From an uncultured Clostridia bacterium (GTDB lineage Bacteria; Bacillota; Clostridia; Christensenellales; Borkfalkiaceae): a stretch of 64,000 bases of DNA. This document shows, piece after piece, positions 43,591-52,907 of the stretch (position 1 is its first letter; each line of letters opens with the position of its first letter). The stretch covers positions 1-64,000 of the forward strand of contig CAKQQY010000001.1 in the NCBI GenBank assembly GCA_934271245.1. The letters run 5' to 3'. A model generated the notes under the pieces. That model was not told where the DNA came from and ran no database searches. It saw only the letters and a list, made by a program, of their open reading frames with translations. A program made the position numbers and the translations under genes.

Positions 43591-46500
43591 TTAAGTTCTT
43601 TGCGTGGTTTTATATACTACGGTAACGCCTTCTGCCTTCAATAAAGGAGCAAGCCCCGCGGGCAACGCATCTTCGTTTTCGTAAGGAACGTTCACTTTAA
43701 CGTTACATTCCGCAAAAGTGGTTGCGGCAACGGTAGTAATCGTTTCGGGAAGAGTTATCTCTTTAAGAGAAGTACAACCGTTAAAGCAATTAGCCGTTAA
43801 CGCGCTCAACCCTTTTCCGAAAGTTATGGAAGTAAGGGATTCGCAATTCATAAACGTGTTAGCGCCAAGCGTCGTTACGTTATCGGGTATAACGATAGAT
43901 TCAAGCGAAGTGCATCCGCCGAACGCAAGCAAACCTATCGTTAAAACCTTTTCGGGTATAACCAACTTAGTAAGCGAAGAGCAGTTTCTGAACGCGCCTT
44001 CGGGTATCGATTCAATATCTTCGAGCAATACGATCTCGGTAAGTTTACTGCAACTGTCAAACGCATAAACCCCAAGACCTACGCCTTTTTCGACAATAAA
44101 TTTCCCCGTTACGGAAGACGGACAGAAAACGATTTTGTTTTCTTTATCGTAAACGATTCCGTTTTCGCCTTTACGGAAATTCTGATTTTTATCAGAAATA
44201 TTTATATCGGTAAGATTTTCGCAACCCATAAATACGCCGTTCATAGTCGTTACGCTGTCGGGAATGTCAATCGAAACAAGCGACGTACAATTTGCAAACG
44301 CTTTCGACTGAATCGTTACGAGCGTACTCGGAAGAACTACAGTCTTAAGATTTTCGCAGTTAAAGAACGCGTTTGTACTGATTAACGTAACGCCTTCGGG
44401 AATAACGATACTTTCGAGAGAAGTACAATCATAGAACGTACTCGTCGGTATAGAAGTAATCTCCGTGGGTAACGTAACGTTTTTAAGCGAAGAGCAACCG
44501 TAGAAGATATACGTACCGAAGTTATTTGATTTCTCCGCCGTTGTTACGCTGCTTATATCGATGTTCGTAAGGCTTACGCAGTTTTTGAACGCATAATTTC
44601 CGATCTTAACAACCGACTGCGGTATTACGATATTTTTGAGCGATTCGCATTCGCTGAACGCGTAATTGTCTATCGTAGTAACGGTATCGGGTAAAACGAC
44701 CGTTTCGAGTTTTTTGCAGTTAACGAATGCGTATTGAGGTATAGTCGTTACACCGGAACCGATAACGATTTTAGTTATATTCGCGCAGTCTTCGAAAGCG
44801 TATTTATCGAACGTTTCACCTTCGTTAATCGTAACTTCACCGGAAACGTAAGTCGGGCAATAAATAAGTTTATTGCTGCTGTTAAACAACATTCCGTGTT
44901 CGCCTTCAAGATAGAAATTATCGTTAGCGGGGTCTACGTCGATACGAGTGAGTTTCGTACAACCCGTAAATACTCTCGTTCTGATACCCGTCACGCTCGA
45001 AGATATGCTTACCGAAGTAAGATTATCACAATTCATAAACGCCGAGTCCCAAATGTATTTAACCGTGTTCGGGAGAATTATCGATTCGATACCCGAACCC
45101 ATAAATGCGTTCTGACCGATTCCCGTATACCCTTTTACCGTAAACGATTTAAGAGAAGTACAGCCATAGAACATTTCTCTGCCGACGTAACCCAAAGTTC
45201 CTTCGAATTTAAGGTTGGAAAGAGAAGAACAATTCTTGAACACCCCGTTGACGCTTGTCGGCGCGTCTCCGTTGCCGAGCATAACGTCTTTGCCTATTAC
45301 GAGATTATCAATCTTCGTACAACCTTCGAACACGCTTATACCTATGGCTTTTAATTTTTCGGGGAATTCAAGGGAGGTAAGAGACGAACACCCTTTAAAC
45401 GTGCCGCCAGGAATAACCGTTAAGTTCTTCGGCAAAGTAACGGATTTCAGATTAGTGCAGTTCTGGAACACATAACCGCTACCGTTTGAATAACCATTCT
45501 TTATAGTGGCAGAACCGAGAACAGTTACGGTTTCGGGAACAACGAATTCTTCTAGAGAAGTACATCCACTAAAGAAATATGTGCCGATAGACGTAACTTT
45601 GCCTTTAAACTCAACGCTCTTAAGGCTTGTGCAGTTCTGGAACATATAGTTTGGCGTTCTAGTAATACCTGCCGGAATAGTAAACGATTCGAGCGACGAA
45701 CAATTAGCGAACAAATACGTACCTAAAGTTTTTATCTTATTACCGAACTTAGCGGAAACAAGACTCGTACACCCTTTGAAAGCGTTATTCCCGATTGTTG
45801 TTACGCTATCAGGTAATTCAATACTTTCGAGAGAAGTACAATTCTCTAATGCATTTATACCAAACGAGTTCAATACGCTTTGACTTTTATTCTTAAACTC
45901 AATAGTTTTAAGATTAGTACAATTACGGAAAGCGTACTGACCGATTTTCTTAACGCTTGCAGGGATAACGACTTTATCGATATTCTTCTTACCGTCGAAA
46001 GCGTAATCGCCTATTTCTTCAACTCCGTCGGGAATTACGAATTCGTTAGATCCTTCGGTAGGTAATACGTAATAAATATTTTTACCGTCAAGGCTGGACA
46101 ACGTCGAATTTTCTACCTTAACGGTAGTGCTCGTTCCGTCAATAATAATCTCTTTTAAGGACGCACACCCGTTAAGAGCCTTTACTATATTCGTCGAATT
46201 AGCGGGAATCGTAACGGAAATAAGACTTGCGCAAGAATCAAACATCTTATTGCCGAGTATCGTTTCTCCTTCAGACTTTTTAGGTAATTCAACCGATTTC
46301 AATGCGGTTTGAGCAAACGCGCTTGCGCCGATAGAATCAAGTTTTATTCCTTCTTCAAACTCTACGGACGAAAGTTTTTTGCACTGGTAGAAAGCCGACG
46401 CGCCAATCGTTTTAACCGATGCAGGAATTTTTATTTTTTCAAGGCTAAAACATACCGAGAACGCAGTTCCGGGGATTTCCGTAAGTTGCGAGCCTGCCTC

Positions 46501-49500
46501 AAAAACCAGTTCTTTTAAGTTGGTAGCCCCGCTGAACGCATTAGTCCCTATTCTTTTAACCGTTGCAGGTATCGTCAAGTTTCTGATGCCTTTAGCATAA
46601 CTGAAAACCTGCGTGCCGATAGATTCGAGTTGAATATCTTTCGCATAGTTCACGGTAGTTAAAGTATAACTATAGAAGAATACGTTATTACCGATTTCTT
46701 TAAGCGTAGACGGCAAGTTTATCGTCCGTAACCCGGTCTGTCTTACGGGGTCTTCAGGATTACCGTTCAAATCAGTTACAGCAAACGCAAAATTACCGAT
46801 TCTGGTAGTTCTTTCAGGGAACGTGATTTCTTTTAACGAATAAGTTCCCGAGAAAGCGCCGGAATTGACGGGCGGACCGCCTACCGAAGCGCCGTCTTCA
46901 ACGATAAGAGCATCAGTTCCGCCCTGCTCGAATTCTACGGTTTTAAGCGAGCCGCACTTACGGAAAGCGGATTGTTGAATGGATACTACGGTATTAGGAA
47001 TATACACTTTTTCAAGAGTAGTACACCCTTCGAACATTGATTCGCCGATAACCGTCATACCCTTAGGAAGAGTAATTTCTTTAAGCCCTTCGCAACTTGC
47101 AAAAACTTTACTTCCGAAAGTAAGATTTTCGCCGGAATTATTAAATTCGATTTTTTCGATTCCGCGGTTATAAGCAAAGGCGCCGGTTTCTATACGGGTC
47201 ACGGTTTCAGGTACAACGAACTTTCCGCCCGCGGGAGTATTCATAATCGGGCAATAAAGTACGGTAACTAATACGCCGTCTTTATCTTTTCCGTAAAGAA
47301 CTCCGTCTTTGGAAGAGTATTTAGCGTTATTATCGTCAACCGTTATCGTTTTTAACGAAGTCGCCATCGCGAAAGCGGTTATCGAGCCGTCAGTCGCTTC
47401 GCCGAGTTTCGTTACTTTTGCGGGAATAACTACGCTTTCGATAGACTCGCAGTACGCAAAAGCGTTTTCACCGATAGCAGTTAAATTCGCAGGCAACGTA
47501 ACGGTTTTAAGTTTTTTACAACCGGCAAACGTTTCTTTCTTTATTTCCGTTATTTTTTCGGAGAAAGATACCGATTCGAGTTTAACGCAATCGGCAAATG
47601 CCATTTCGCCTATTTCTGCAGTTCTCGAAGGCAGCGTCAACCCGGTTATCGCCGTATTCTGGAACGCATTGTTACCGATAGAAAGTTTCGCGTCGCCGTC
47701 GATAAATATGATTTCGGTAAGATTTTCGCAACCGGCAAACGCAAAATCGCCTATTAAGGCAATGTTCTTGCCTATCGTGATTTTGGATATAAGTTTATTC
47801 TCGAAAACGTTAGAGCCTATCTCGACGACAGATTCGGGAATAACGTAATTGCCCGTTTTCGACGTGGGATAGTAAACTATTTTAGTTTTGAGTTTATTAA
47901 AGATAACGTCGTCTTCAACGGAGTAATTCGCGTTGTTTCCGTTAACCGTAACCTTAGACAATACGGTTCCGCCGAATATGCCGTTTATATCGATAACGCA
48001 GAGATCCGCGCCGATATTAAGTTTTTCAACGTAATACACGGGAGAAGTCGTCGCGGTACCGAACGCGGTGTTTTCAAATTTAACGTCTCCGCTGTTAACG
48101 GTAACTTCGGTAAGATTAGAAGTTGCGCCGAAAGCGTATTTTTCGAGAGTGTAAAGGTTTTCAGGTAAAGTAACGCTCTTTAACGCGGTACAATTATAGA
48201 ACGCGCGGGAGCCGATATTCAATTTAGCATCGGACTTTTTACCTTTGAAATCTATCGTTTTCAAAGACTCGCATTTATTAAAAGCGCTGTCACCGATTTT
48301 GGTAACGTAAGCGGGAATTACCAAAGAAGTGATTTTAGTTCCTTCAAAGGCGTTATTTCCTATAGCCGTTACTCCGGAAGGAACGGTATACTGACCCGTT
48401 CTTGCAACCGGACAATAAATAATTTCGGTTCCGTCGGCATTACATAAAACGCCGTCTTTAGACGTATATTCTCCGCCTTTACCCTTAACGTTTACGCTCT
48501 TTAACGAGTTACACATACTGAATATGCTCTTGTTAAACTTCGTAATACGAGAAGGCAACGTAATTGAAGTTAAAGAAGCGCAATATTTAAACGCGTCCGC
48601 GCTAATGGTAAGCGCTTGTTCTTCAACGCCTTCGGGCGCCGGTTCGAATACGACGGTAGTTAATAATCTGCAATAGTAGAACGCCATCGAGTTGATAGCC
48701 GTTACGCTTGCAGGTATAGTTATTTTCGTAATCTTGGTGTTGTTGAACACTTTGGGAATCGTCGTTACCACGTCCGGAATTACGTATTCGCCCGTTCTCC
48801 CCATCGGGAAGTATTTAAGTTCTACCCCGTTGAATTCGCTGTTATTGATAAGTACGCCGTCAATAGACGTGTAGTTACCTTTATCAACGTTATCCGTCGC
48901 AATAATGTTTACGTTCATCAAAGAACTGCACGTATTAAACGCGGAACTTTCTATAAGTTTAATCGTATCGGGAATATTTACTTCGGTAAGGTCATAACAG
49001 CCTTGGAACGCGCTTCCTTCAACGGTGGTGACGGGTTTACCGTTATACGTTTCGGGAACGTTTATTATCGTAAATAAGTATCCGACTACGCCTTTCGAAA
49101 CGGAATAAGCCTTACCGTTGTCGATTTCGTTGAAAGTGAAAGCGGATAACCAGCCGGCATAAAGAGTTCTGCCGTCTTCGACGTTATCCCAGATTCCTAT
49201 ACTTTCGCCTTTTTCGTTAGTATATCTTTCGCCCTGACCTTCGGGTTGAGAATACCAGCCGGCAAATCTCTTCGTTTCGTCGGGATTTTCTATCGTCATC
49301 GGTATAGAGTATTTTTCACCGAACGTAACGGTTGCCGTACGCGGCGCTCCGTCGTTATCGCTTTCTACTCCGCAGTAGTCGAGATGTACCGAATATTCGT
49401 TGGCTTCCCAAACAGCGTATAAAGTAACGTCTTCCGTGTCGTTAAAGGTACCGTTTACGTATTTCGTTCCGGCAGTTCCTTTGGGAGCGTTGTACCAACC

Positions 49501-51600
49501 CTTAAAGGTATATCCCCTGTATTGAGAATCGGTCAATTCTAATTTATCGCCGGTCGCTTTATATATAGTCGCAACGGGATTACCGCCCTGAGCGTCAAAC
49601 GATATAGCGTAAACCGTTACTTTAGTGCTTGCAAGCGTTTTTTCAACGTTGTTTGCGCTGATATACACGACTTCAACTGTGTTTTCACCGGCAGTTGCGA
49701 AAACCGCTTCGGACGAGTAAGAACCGTCGTCTAAAGTCGCTACGACAACGCCGTTAACTTTTACTTTATAGCCTTTTGCGTTTACTATCGGCGACCATTT
49801 TACCAAACCGTTTTCATAAACTACGGACGCCGAAGTAACCGTTTCATCTCCGACGATAACGGTCGTTTCTTCGGTATACGCTGAATCGTTATCTCCTGCA
49901 ACTGCTTTTACAGAAACGTAATATACTCCGTTTCCGTTTGCAAAGCAATCGTCGGTAAATTTAAACGTTACGGTTTCACCCGCGGTTGCGGCAATCGTTT
50001 TTTCAACGTTACCGATTTTGATTATGTAACTCGTTGCCCCTGCTACCGACTTAAAGGTAATCGTATTATCGATAACTTTTATATCGGTCGGAGCGGATAT
50101 ATGTTTCTTATTATATATTGTTTGCGCCGACTGAGAATTGTTATATCCCTTAGCGGTTGCGGTAACTTTTACTGTTATATCGCCCGCGCCGTAATTTTTC
50201 AAAGAAAACTCGGTAACCGCGCCGACGTCGAACTTTTCGGTTTTATTGTTAACGGTTACTTCAACCGCGTAGTTGGTAGCGTTTTTAACCGCTTCCCATG
50301 TTACGACGTCGCTTTCGGTATTAACGGTTAATCCGCCGACAGCGTCCAGATTTCTGACAAGAACGAACGCGTCGGAAACGGAAGAAGCGTATCCGCCCGC
50401 CGTCGCAGTTACGTAGAACTTAATACCCTCTTCGCACATTACGCAGTTTTTGAAATTGTAATACGTGGAAGTTCCGTTCGCAACGAGATCGTGTTCGTGA
50501 GAATCGTCGCCGCAAACGACGGTAATATAGTATTCCTGCGCGTTTTCAACGGGTACGAAACTTAAAACGAAGTCAACGACTTCGAAAGAGCAAACACGCG
50601 CAAGCGCTTTGTTCTTGTAATACGCTTTAGAAGTCTTACCGTCAACGGTTACTTCGATAACGTAATCGCCCGCGGCTACTTTAGTGAAATCGTATTTATA
50701 AGAAGTGCTTCCGACGTTAACGGGCGTGGTTGCTCCGCCGTCGGTTCCTTTAATAACCACGCTGTAACTTTTGTTTACGCCTGCAGACACCCAGGTAATT
50801 CCGCTTTCTTTAACGGATACCGCAAGGTCGTCTTTTTCGGAATAAACAGCGTACAAATTAGTATCGGACGTAAGAGTTTCGTCGCTGTATTTATAAGTAA
50901 GTTTATCTGCGTTCTGATAATCGCTTACCCACCAGCCTAAGAAAGTTTTCCCTTCAACTTCAAGTTCGGGTAAATCGAACAATTTCCCTGCGGCGGTATT
51001 GTAAACGTAAGCGACGTTTCCTTCACCGTCAATTAAAGTTGCGGTGAATTCCTTATTCGTTTCGGAAACTTCAATAAAACGCGCGTACAAAGTGATATCG
51101 CCCGTAAGGACGGTATCGAAACGATACGGCGTTTTATAATCGTTGTTTAAATACCAACCGATAAACGCATAGCCGCTCTTTACGGGTTCGGCAGGTTTTG
51201 TAACCTTTTTGCCGTTCATCGATTTTACTGTGGTAACGTTACCGTCAACGTTATAAGAAACGGTATTCTCTACTTCTTTATACAAGACATAGTGCGTTCC
51301 CTTATACGTAAACGACATAACGTTATTTTCTACAACGCACTCTACCTTACCCGTTTCTCCTTTAACGTCGAGGAAAATCTTACTGCCGTCATAGGTAAAC
51401 ATACCCGATTCGGAATAAGAATCCAACTTAAAGACAAAACCGTCTTCAGAGAGCGTCACACGGTTTTCACCGTTTGCGGTTTCGACGTAATAACTGCCGT
51501 AAACACCCGACTTATCGGCGCCGTCTGCCACACAGGCGCCAAGCGTTGTCGAAACGGCGGCAAGAACGATCAAAATCGCCAGCATGATCTTCTTTTTCAT
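43591..51600 (-). CDS. Giant BspA-type leucine-rich-repeat lipoprotein (2669 aa)
   Basis: Signal peptide ends LGAC (C23, lipid anchor). Then: a beta domain (24-110, GVYGSYYVETANG), two InlB B-repeats (about 112-255), about five fibronectin III-like units (260-655), two more B-repeats (660-820), and an array of 23-residue LRR_5 repeats to near residue 2640, with many copies of the form IGNNAFKGCTSLVSAKF. Seven segments of another kind interrupt the array (GVLCNADGTEIIYCPVARTG and similar). The C-terminus is a short beta segment with no sortase motif. It should stand far out from the cell as an adhesin or binding scaffold; the ligand is unknown. GAGGAGG precedes the ATG. Confidence 0.92.
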   Translation of the reverse strand: MKKKIMLAILIVLAAVSTTLGACVADGADKSGVYGSYYVETANGENRVTLSEDGFVFKLDSYSESGMFTYDGSKIFLDVKGETGKVECVVENNVMSFTYKGTHYVLYKEVENTVSYNVDGNVTTVKSMNGKKVTKPAEPVKSGYAFIGWYLNNDYKTPYRFDTVLTGDITLYARFIEVSETNKEFTATLIDGEGNVAYVYNTAAGKLFDLPELEVEGKTFLGWWVSDYQNADKLTYKYSDETLTSDTNLYAVYSEKDDLAVSVKESGITWVSAGVNKSYSVVIKGTDGGATTPVNVGSTSYKYDFTKVAAGDYVIEVTVDGKTSKAYYKNKALARVCSFEVVDFVLSFVPVENAQEYYITVVCGDDSHEHDLVANGTSTYYNFKNCVMCEEGIKFYVTATAGGYASSVSDAFVLVRNLDAVGGLTVNTESDVVTWEAVKNATNYAVEVTVNNKTEKFDVGAVTEFSLKNYGAGDITVKVTATAKGYNNSQSAQTIYNKKHISAPTDIKVIDNTITFKSVAGATSYIIKIGNVEKTIAATAGETVTFKFTDDCFANGNGVYYVSVKAVAGDNDSAYTEETTVIVGDETVTSASVVYENGLVKWSPIVNAKGYKVKVNGVVVATLDDGSYSSEAVFATAGENTVEVVYISANNVEKTLASTKVTVYAISFDAQGGNPVATIYKATGDKLELTDSQYRGYTFKGWYNAPKGTAGTKYVNGTFNDTEDVTLYAVWEANEYSVHLDYCGVESDNDGAPRTATVTFGEKYSIPMTIENPDETKRFAGWYSQPEGQGERYTNEKGESIGIWDNVEDGRTLYAGWLSAFTFNEIDNGKAYSVSKGVVGYLFTIINVPETYNGKPVTTVEGSAFQGCYDLTEVNIPDTIKLIESSAFNTCSSLMNVNIIATDNVDKGNYTSIDGVLINNSEFNGVELKYFPMGRTGEYVIPDVVTTIPKVFNNTKITKITIPASVTAINSMAFYYCRLLTTVVFEPAPEGVEEQALTISADAFKYCASLTSITLPSRITKFNKSIFSMCNSLKSVNVKGKGGEYTSKDGVLCNADGTEIIYCPVARTGQYTVPSGVTAIGNNAFEGTKITSLVIPAYVTKIGDSAFNKCESLKTIDFKGKKSDAKLNIGSRAFYNCTALKSVTLPENLYTLEKYAFGATSNLTEVTVNSGDVKFENTAFGTATTSPVYYVEKLNIGADLCVIDINGIFGGTVLSKVTVNGNNANYSVEDDVIFNKLKTKIVYYPTSKTGNYVIPESVVEIGSNVFENKLISKITIGKNIALIGDFAFAGCENLTEIIFIDGDAKLSIGNNAFQNTAITGLTLPSRTAEIGEMAFADCVKLESVSFSEKITEIKKETFAGCKKLKTVTLPANLTAIGENAFAYCESIESVVIPAKVTKLGEATDGSITAFAMATSLKTITVDDNNAKYSSKDGVLYGKDKDGVLVTVLYCPIMNTPAGGKFVVPETVTRIETGAFAYNRGIEKIEFNNSGENLTFGSKVFASCEGLKEITLPKGMTVIGESMFEGCTTLEKVYIPNTVVSIQQSAFRKCGSLKTVEFEQGGTDALIVEDGASVGGPPVNSGAFSGTYSLKEITFPERTTRIGNFAFAVTDLNGNPEDPVRQTGLRTINLPSTLKEIGNNVFFYSYTLTTVNYAKDIQLESIGTQVFSYAKGIRNLTIPATVKRIGTNAFSGATNLKELVFEAGSQLTEIPGTAFSVCFSLEKIKIPASVKTIGASAFYQCKKLSSVEFEEGIKLDSIGASAFAQTALKSVELPKKSEGETILGNKMFDSCASLISVTIPANSTNIVKALNGCASLKEIIIDGTSTTVKVENSTLSSLDGKNIYYVLPTEGSNEFVIPDGVEEIGDYAFDGKKNIDKVVIPASVKKIGQYAFRNCTNLKTIEFKNKSQSVLNSFGINALENCTSLESIELPDSVTTIGNNAFKGCTSLVSAKFGNKIKTLGTYLFANCSSLESFTIPAGITRTPNYMFQNCTSLKSVEFKGKVTSIGTYFFSGCTSLEEFVVPETVTVLGSATIKNGYSNGSGYVFQNCTNLKSVTLPKNLTVIPGGTFKGCSSLTSLEFPEKLKAIGISVFEGCTKIDNLVIGKDVMLGNGDAPTSVNGVFKNCSSLSNLKFEGTLGYVGREMFYGCTSLKSFTVKGYTGIGQNAFMGSGIESIILPNTVKYIWDSAFMNCDNLTSVSISSSVTGIRTRVFTGCTKLTRIDVDPANDNFYLEGEHGMLFNSSNKLIYCPTYVSGEVTINEGETFDKYAFEDCANITKIVIGSGVTTIPQYAFVNCKKLETVVLPDTVTTIDNYAFSECESLKNIVIPQSVVKIGNYAFKNCVSLTNIDISSVTTAEKSNNFGTYIFYGCSSLKNVTLPTEITSIPTSTFYDCTSLESIVIPEGVTLISTNAFFNCENLKTVVLPSTLVTIQSKAFANCTSLVSIDIPDSVTTMNGVFMGCENLTDINISDKNQNFRKGENGIVYDKENKIVFCPSSVTGKFIVEKGVGLGVYAFDSCSKLTEIVLLEDIESIPEGAFRNCSSLTKLVIPEKVLTIGLLAFGGCTSLESIVIPDNVTTLGANTFMNCESLTSITFGKGLSALTANCFNGCTSLKEITLPETITTVAATTFAECNVKVNVPYENEDALPAGLAPLLKAEGVTVVYKTTQRT

Positions 51601-51858
51601 AAATGCCTCCTCTTTTATATGCCGACACTAATTCCCATTTTTATATCGGCACAAACTTTTCCTTTCGATTCAAAAAATAAAAACATTTTAAGAACGGTTT
51701 ATTTATTAAAAAATATAAAAACATATCAGTTAATCGATTGCGTTTTCACCAGATAAAATAAGGTAAACCGACAAATCAATTTTTAATTTATCACCGTTTT
51801 TTATCTTTTAAGATTAAACCTCCCCATGATTTTATTTTTTAAATCTATTTTGCTGTTT

Positions 51859-51887
51859 ATGATATTAAAATATTTTAAATTAGTCAA
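51859..51887 (-). promoter_or_regulatory. Promoter of the giant lipoprotein gene
   Basis: On the minus strand: TTGACT (51882-51887), 17-bp spacer, TATCAT (51859-51864). This leaves a leader of about 250 nt before the start at 51600. The leader is AT-rich and ends in a TGCCGA/TCGGCA hairpin (51620-51651) just upstream of the ribosome-binding site. I see no known riboswitch in it. Confidence 0.6.
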
Positions 51888-52073
51888 GTGTTTTAATGCG
51901 ATTTTTGTTATTTTTTAAGAAATCGCATCGTTTTTTTACATTTTACTCTTTCAGTGTTAAAAACTACCATTTTATTAACACAATTTCATTCGTTAGCGTT
52001 ATCGCGATGTTAATTTTTATCACTCATTACCTATATATAAATCCTCTGTCAAATAAAATTTTGCCGCAACGGT

Positions 52074-52103
52074 TTGACATATAAAAAAGATATGTGTTAA
52101 ACT
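52074..52103 (+). promoter_or_regulatory. Promoter of the pgsA-like gene
   Basis: TTGACA (52074-52079), 18-bp spacer ending TGT, TAAACT (52098-52103), 38 bases before the start codon. Region 51888-52073 between the two divergent promoters shows nothing further. Confidence 0.7.
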
Positions 52104-52141
52104 GATAACGTAATTTTTCATCGGAACGGATTAACGAAACA

Positions 52142-52693
52142 ATGAGACAAAACCCAGAAAATAAAATTTTTACGATTCCAAATATACTGTCTTTATTGCG
52201 AGTAATAGCGATACCCTTCTTTATATGGGCATACACCGAAGAGTTTTACGAAACCGCCGCTATAATTGCGTTGGCTTCCGCCGTAACGGACATTATCGAC
52301 GGATTTATCGCAAGAACCTTTCACATGGTAAGCACGTTAGGAAAAGCGCTCGACCCGATTGCGGATAAACTTTCGCAAATTTCTATCGCCATTATGCTAT
52401 GCACTAAATTCCGCATAATGATTTTATTGCTTTTCCTTTTAATCTTTAAAGAAATCATTCAAGGTATCGTTTCTCTGGAAGTGGTTAAAAAGACAGGCAC
52501 TACGTACAGTTCTCTTTGGTACGGAAAACTCAGCACCGTATTGATTTATTCAACGTTTATTCTTCACCTTTTCTGGATAGAAATCCCGTACACCCTGTCG
52601 CAGATATTAAATATCGCATGCGATATAATGATGGTGATTTCTCTTATTCTTTATATGATAAGAAATTACAAGGTTTTAAGACAACCAGATTAA
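52142..52693 (+). CDS. pgsA: CDP-alcohol phosphatidyltransferase, PgsA-like
   Basis: A 183-aa membrane enzyme of phospholipid synthesis, with about six helices. The CDP-alcohol motif is complete: D50, D53, G54, A57, R58, G67, D71 and D75 in DIIDGFIARTFHMVSTLGKALDPIADK. The likely reaction is CDP-diacylglycerol plus glycerol-3-phosphate to phosphatidylglycerol phosphate, but a closely related cardiolipin-type transferase cannot be ruled out. It is the only protein gene on the plus strand. Unlike its neighbours, its ATG has no strong ribosome-binding site (GAAAC precedes it). Confidence 0.88.
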   Translation: MRQNPENKIFTIPNILSLLRVIAIPFFIWAYTEEFYETAAIIALASAVTDIIDGFIARTFHMVSTLGKALDPIADKLSQISIAIMLCTKFRIMILLLFLLIFKEIIQGIVSLEVVKKTGTTYSSLWYGKLSTVLIYSTFILHLFWIEIPYTLSQILNIACDIMMVISLILYMIRNYKVLRQPD

Positions 52694-52710
52694 CGGCATC
52701 ACAAAACGCA

Positions 52711-52736
52711 AAAAGCCCGCAACATAGCGGGCTTTT
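52711..52736. terminator. Bidirectional terminator between pgsA and the feo operon
   Basis: Perfect 10-bp stem AAAAGCCCGC/GCGGGCTTTT with a 6-nt loop. T or A runs on both sides serve pgsA (+) and the small gene (-), which converge here. Confidence 0.93.
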
Positions 52737-52739
52737 CTT

Positions 52740-52907
52740 TTACCAGTCTTCTTTTATGTTTGTTTTAATATCGTCGTAATATTCGAAATACTTTTCCTTA
52801 ACGGAACGCTTTCTTTCTTCATTCCATTCTTCGGGATATAACGCGTCTTCTTCTTTATATTCAGACTCTCTCATATAGTCGTATTGCGTTTTACGGTTAT
52901 CTTGCAT
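52740..52907 (-). CDS. Small acidic protein overlapping feoB
   Basis: A 55-aa charged protein, rich in E, K, D and Y (NRKTQYDYMRESEYKEEDAL and on), with no membrane helix, signal or cysteine. I start at the ATG at 52905-52907 because AAAGGAG lies seven bases before it; the start ten codons further up has none. The start is inside the 3' end of feoB (overlap 37 bp), so translation is coupled to it and a role with FeoB is possible. No family recognised. The terminator follows four bases after the stop. Confidence 0.6.
   Translation of the reverse strand: MQDNRKTQYDYMRESEYKEEDALYPEEWNEERKRSVKEKYFEYYDDIKTNIKEDW

Noticed and set aside
44734..45354. Plus-strand frame of 206 aa within the giant lipoprotein gene
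   Set aside because: Shadow produced by the repetitive LRR coding sequence.
51601..51858. Riboswitch in the long leader of the giant lipoprotein gene
   Set aside because: Only one small hairpin and AT-rich sequence; no conserved aptamer pattern that I know, and no terminator in the leader.
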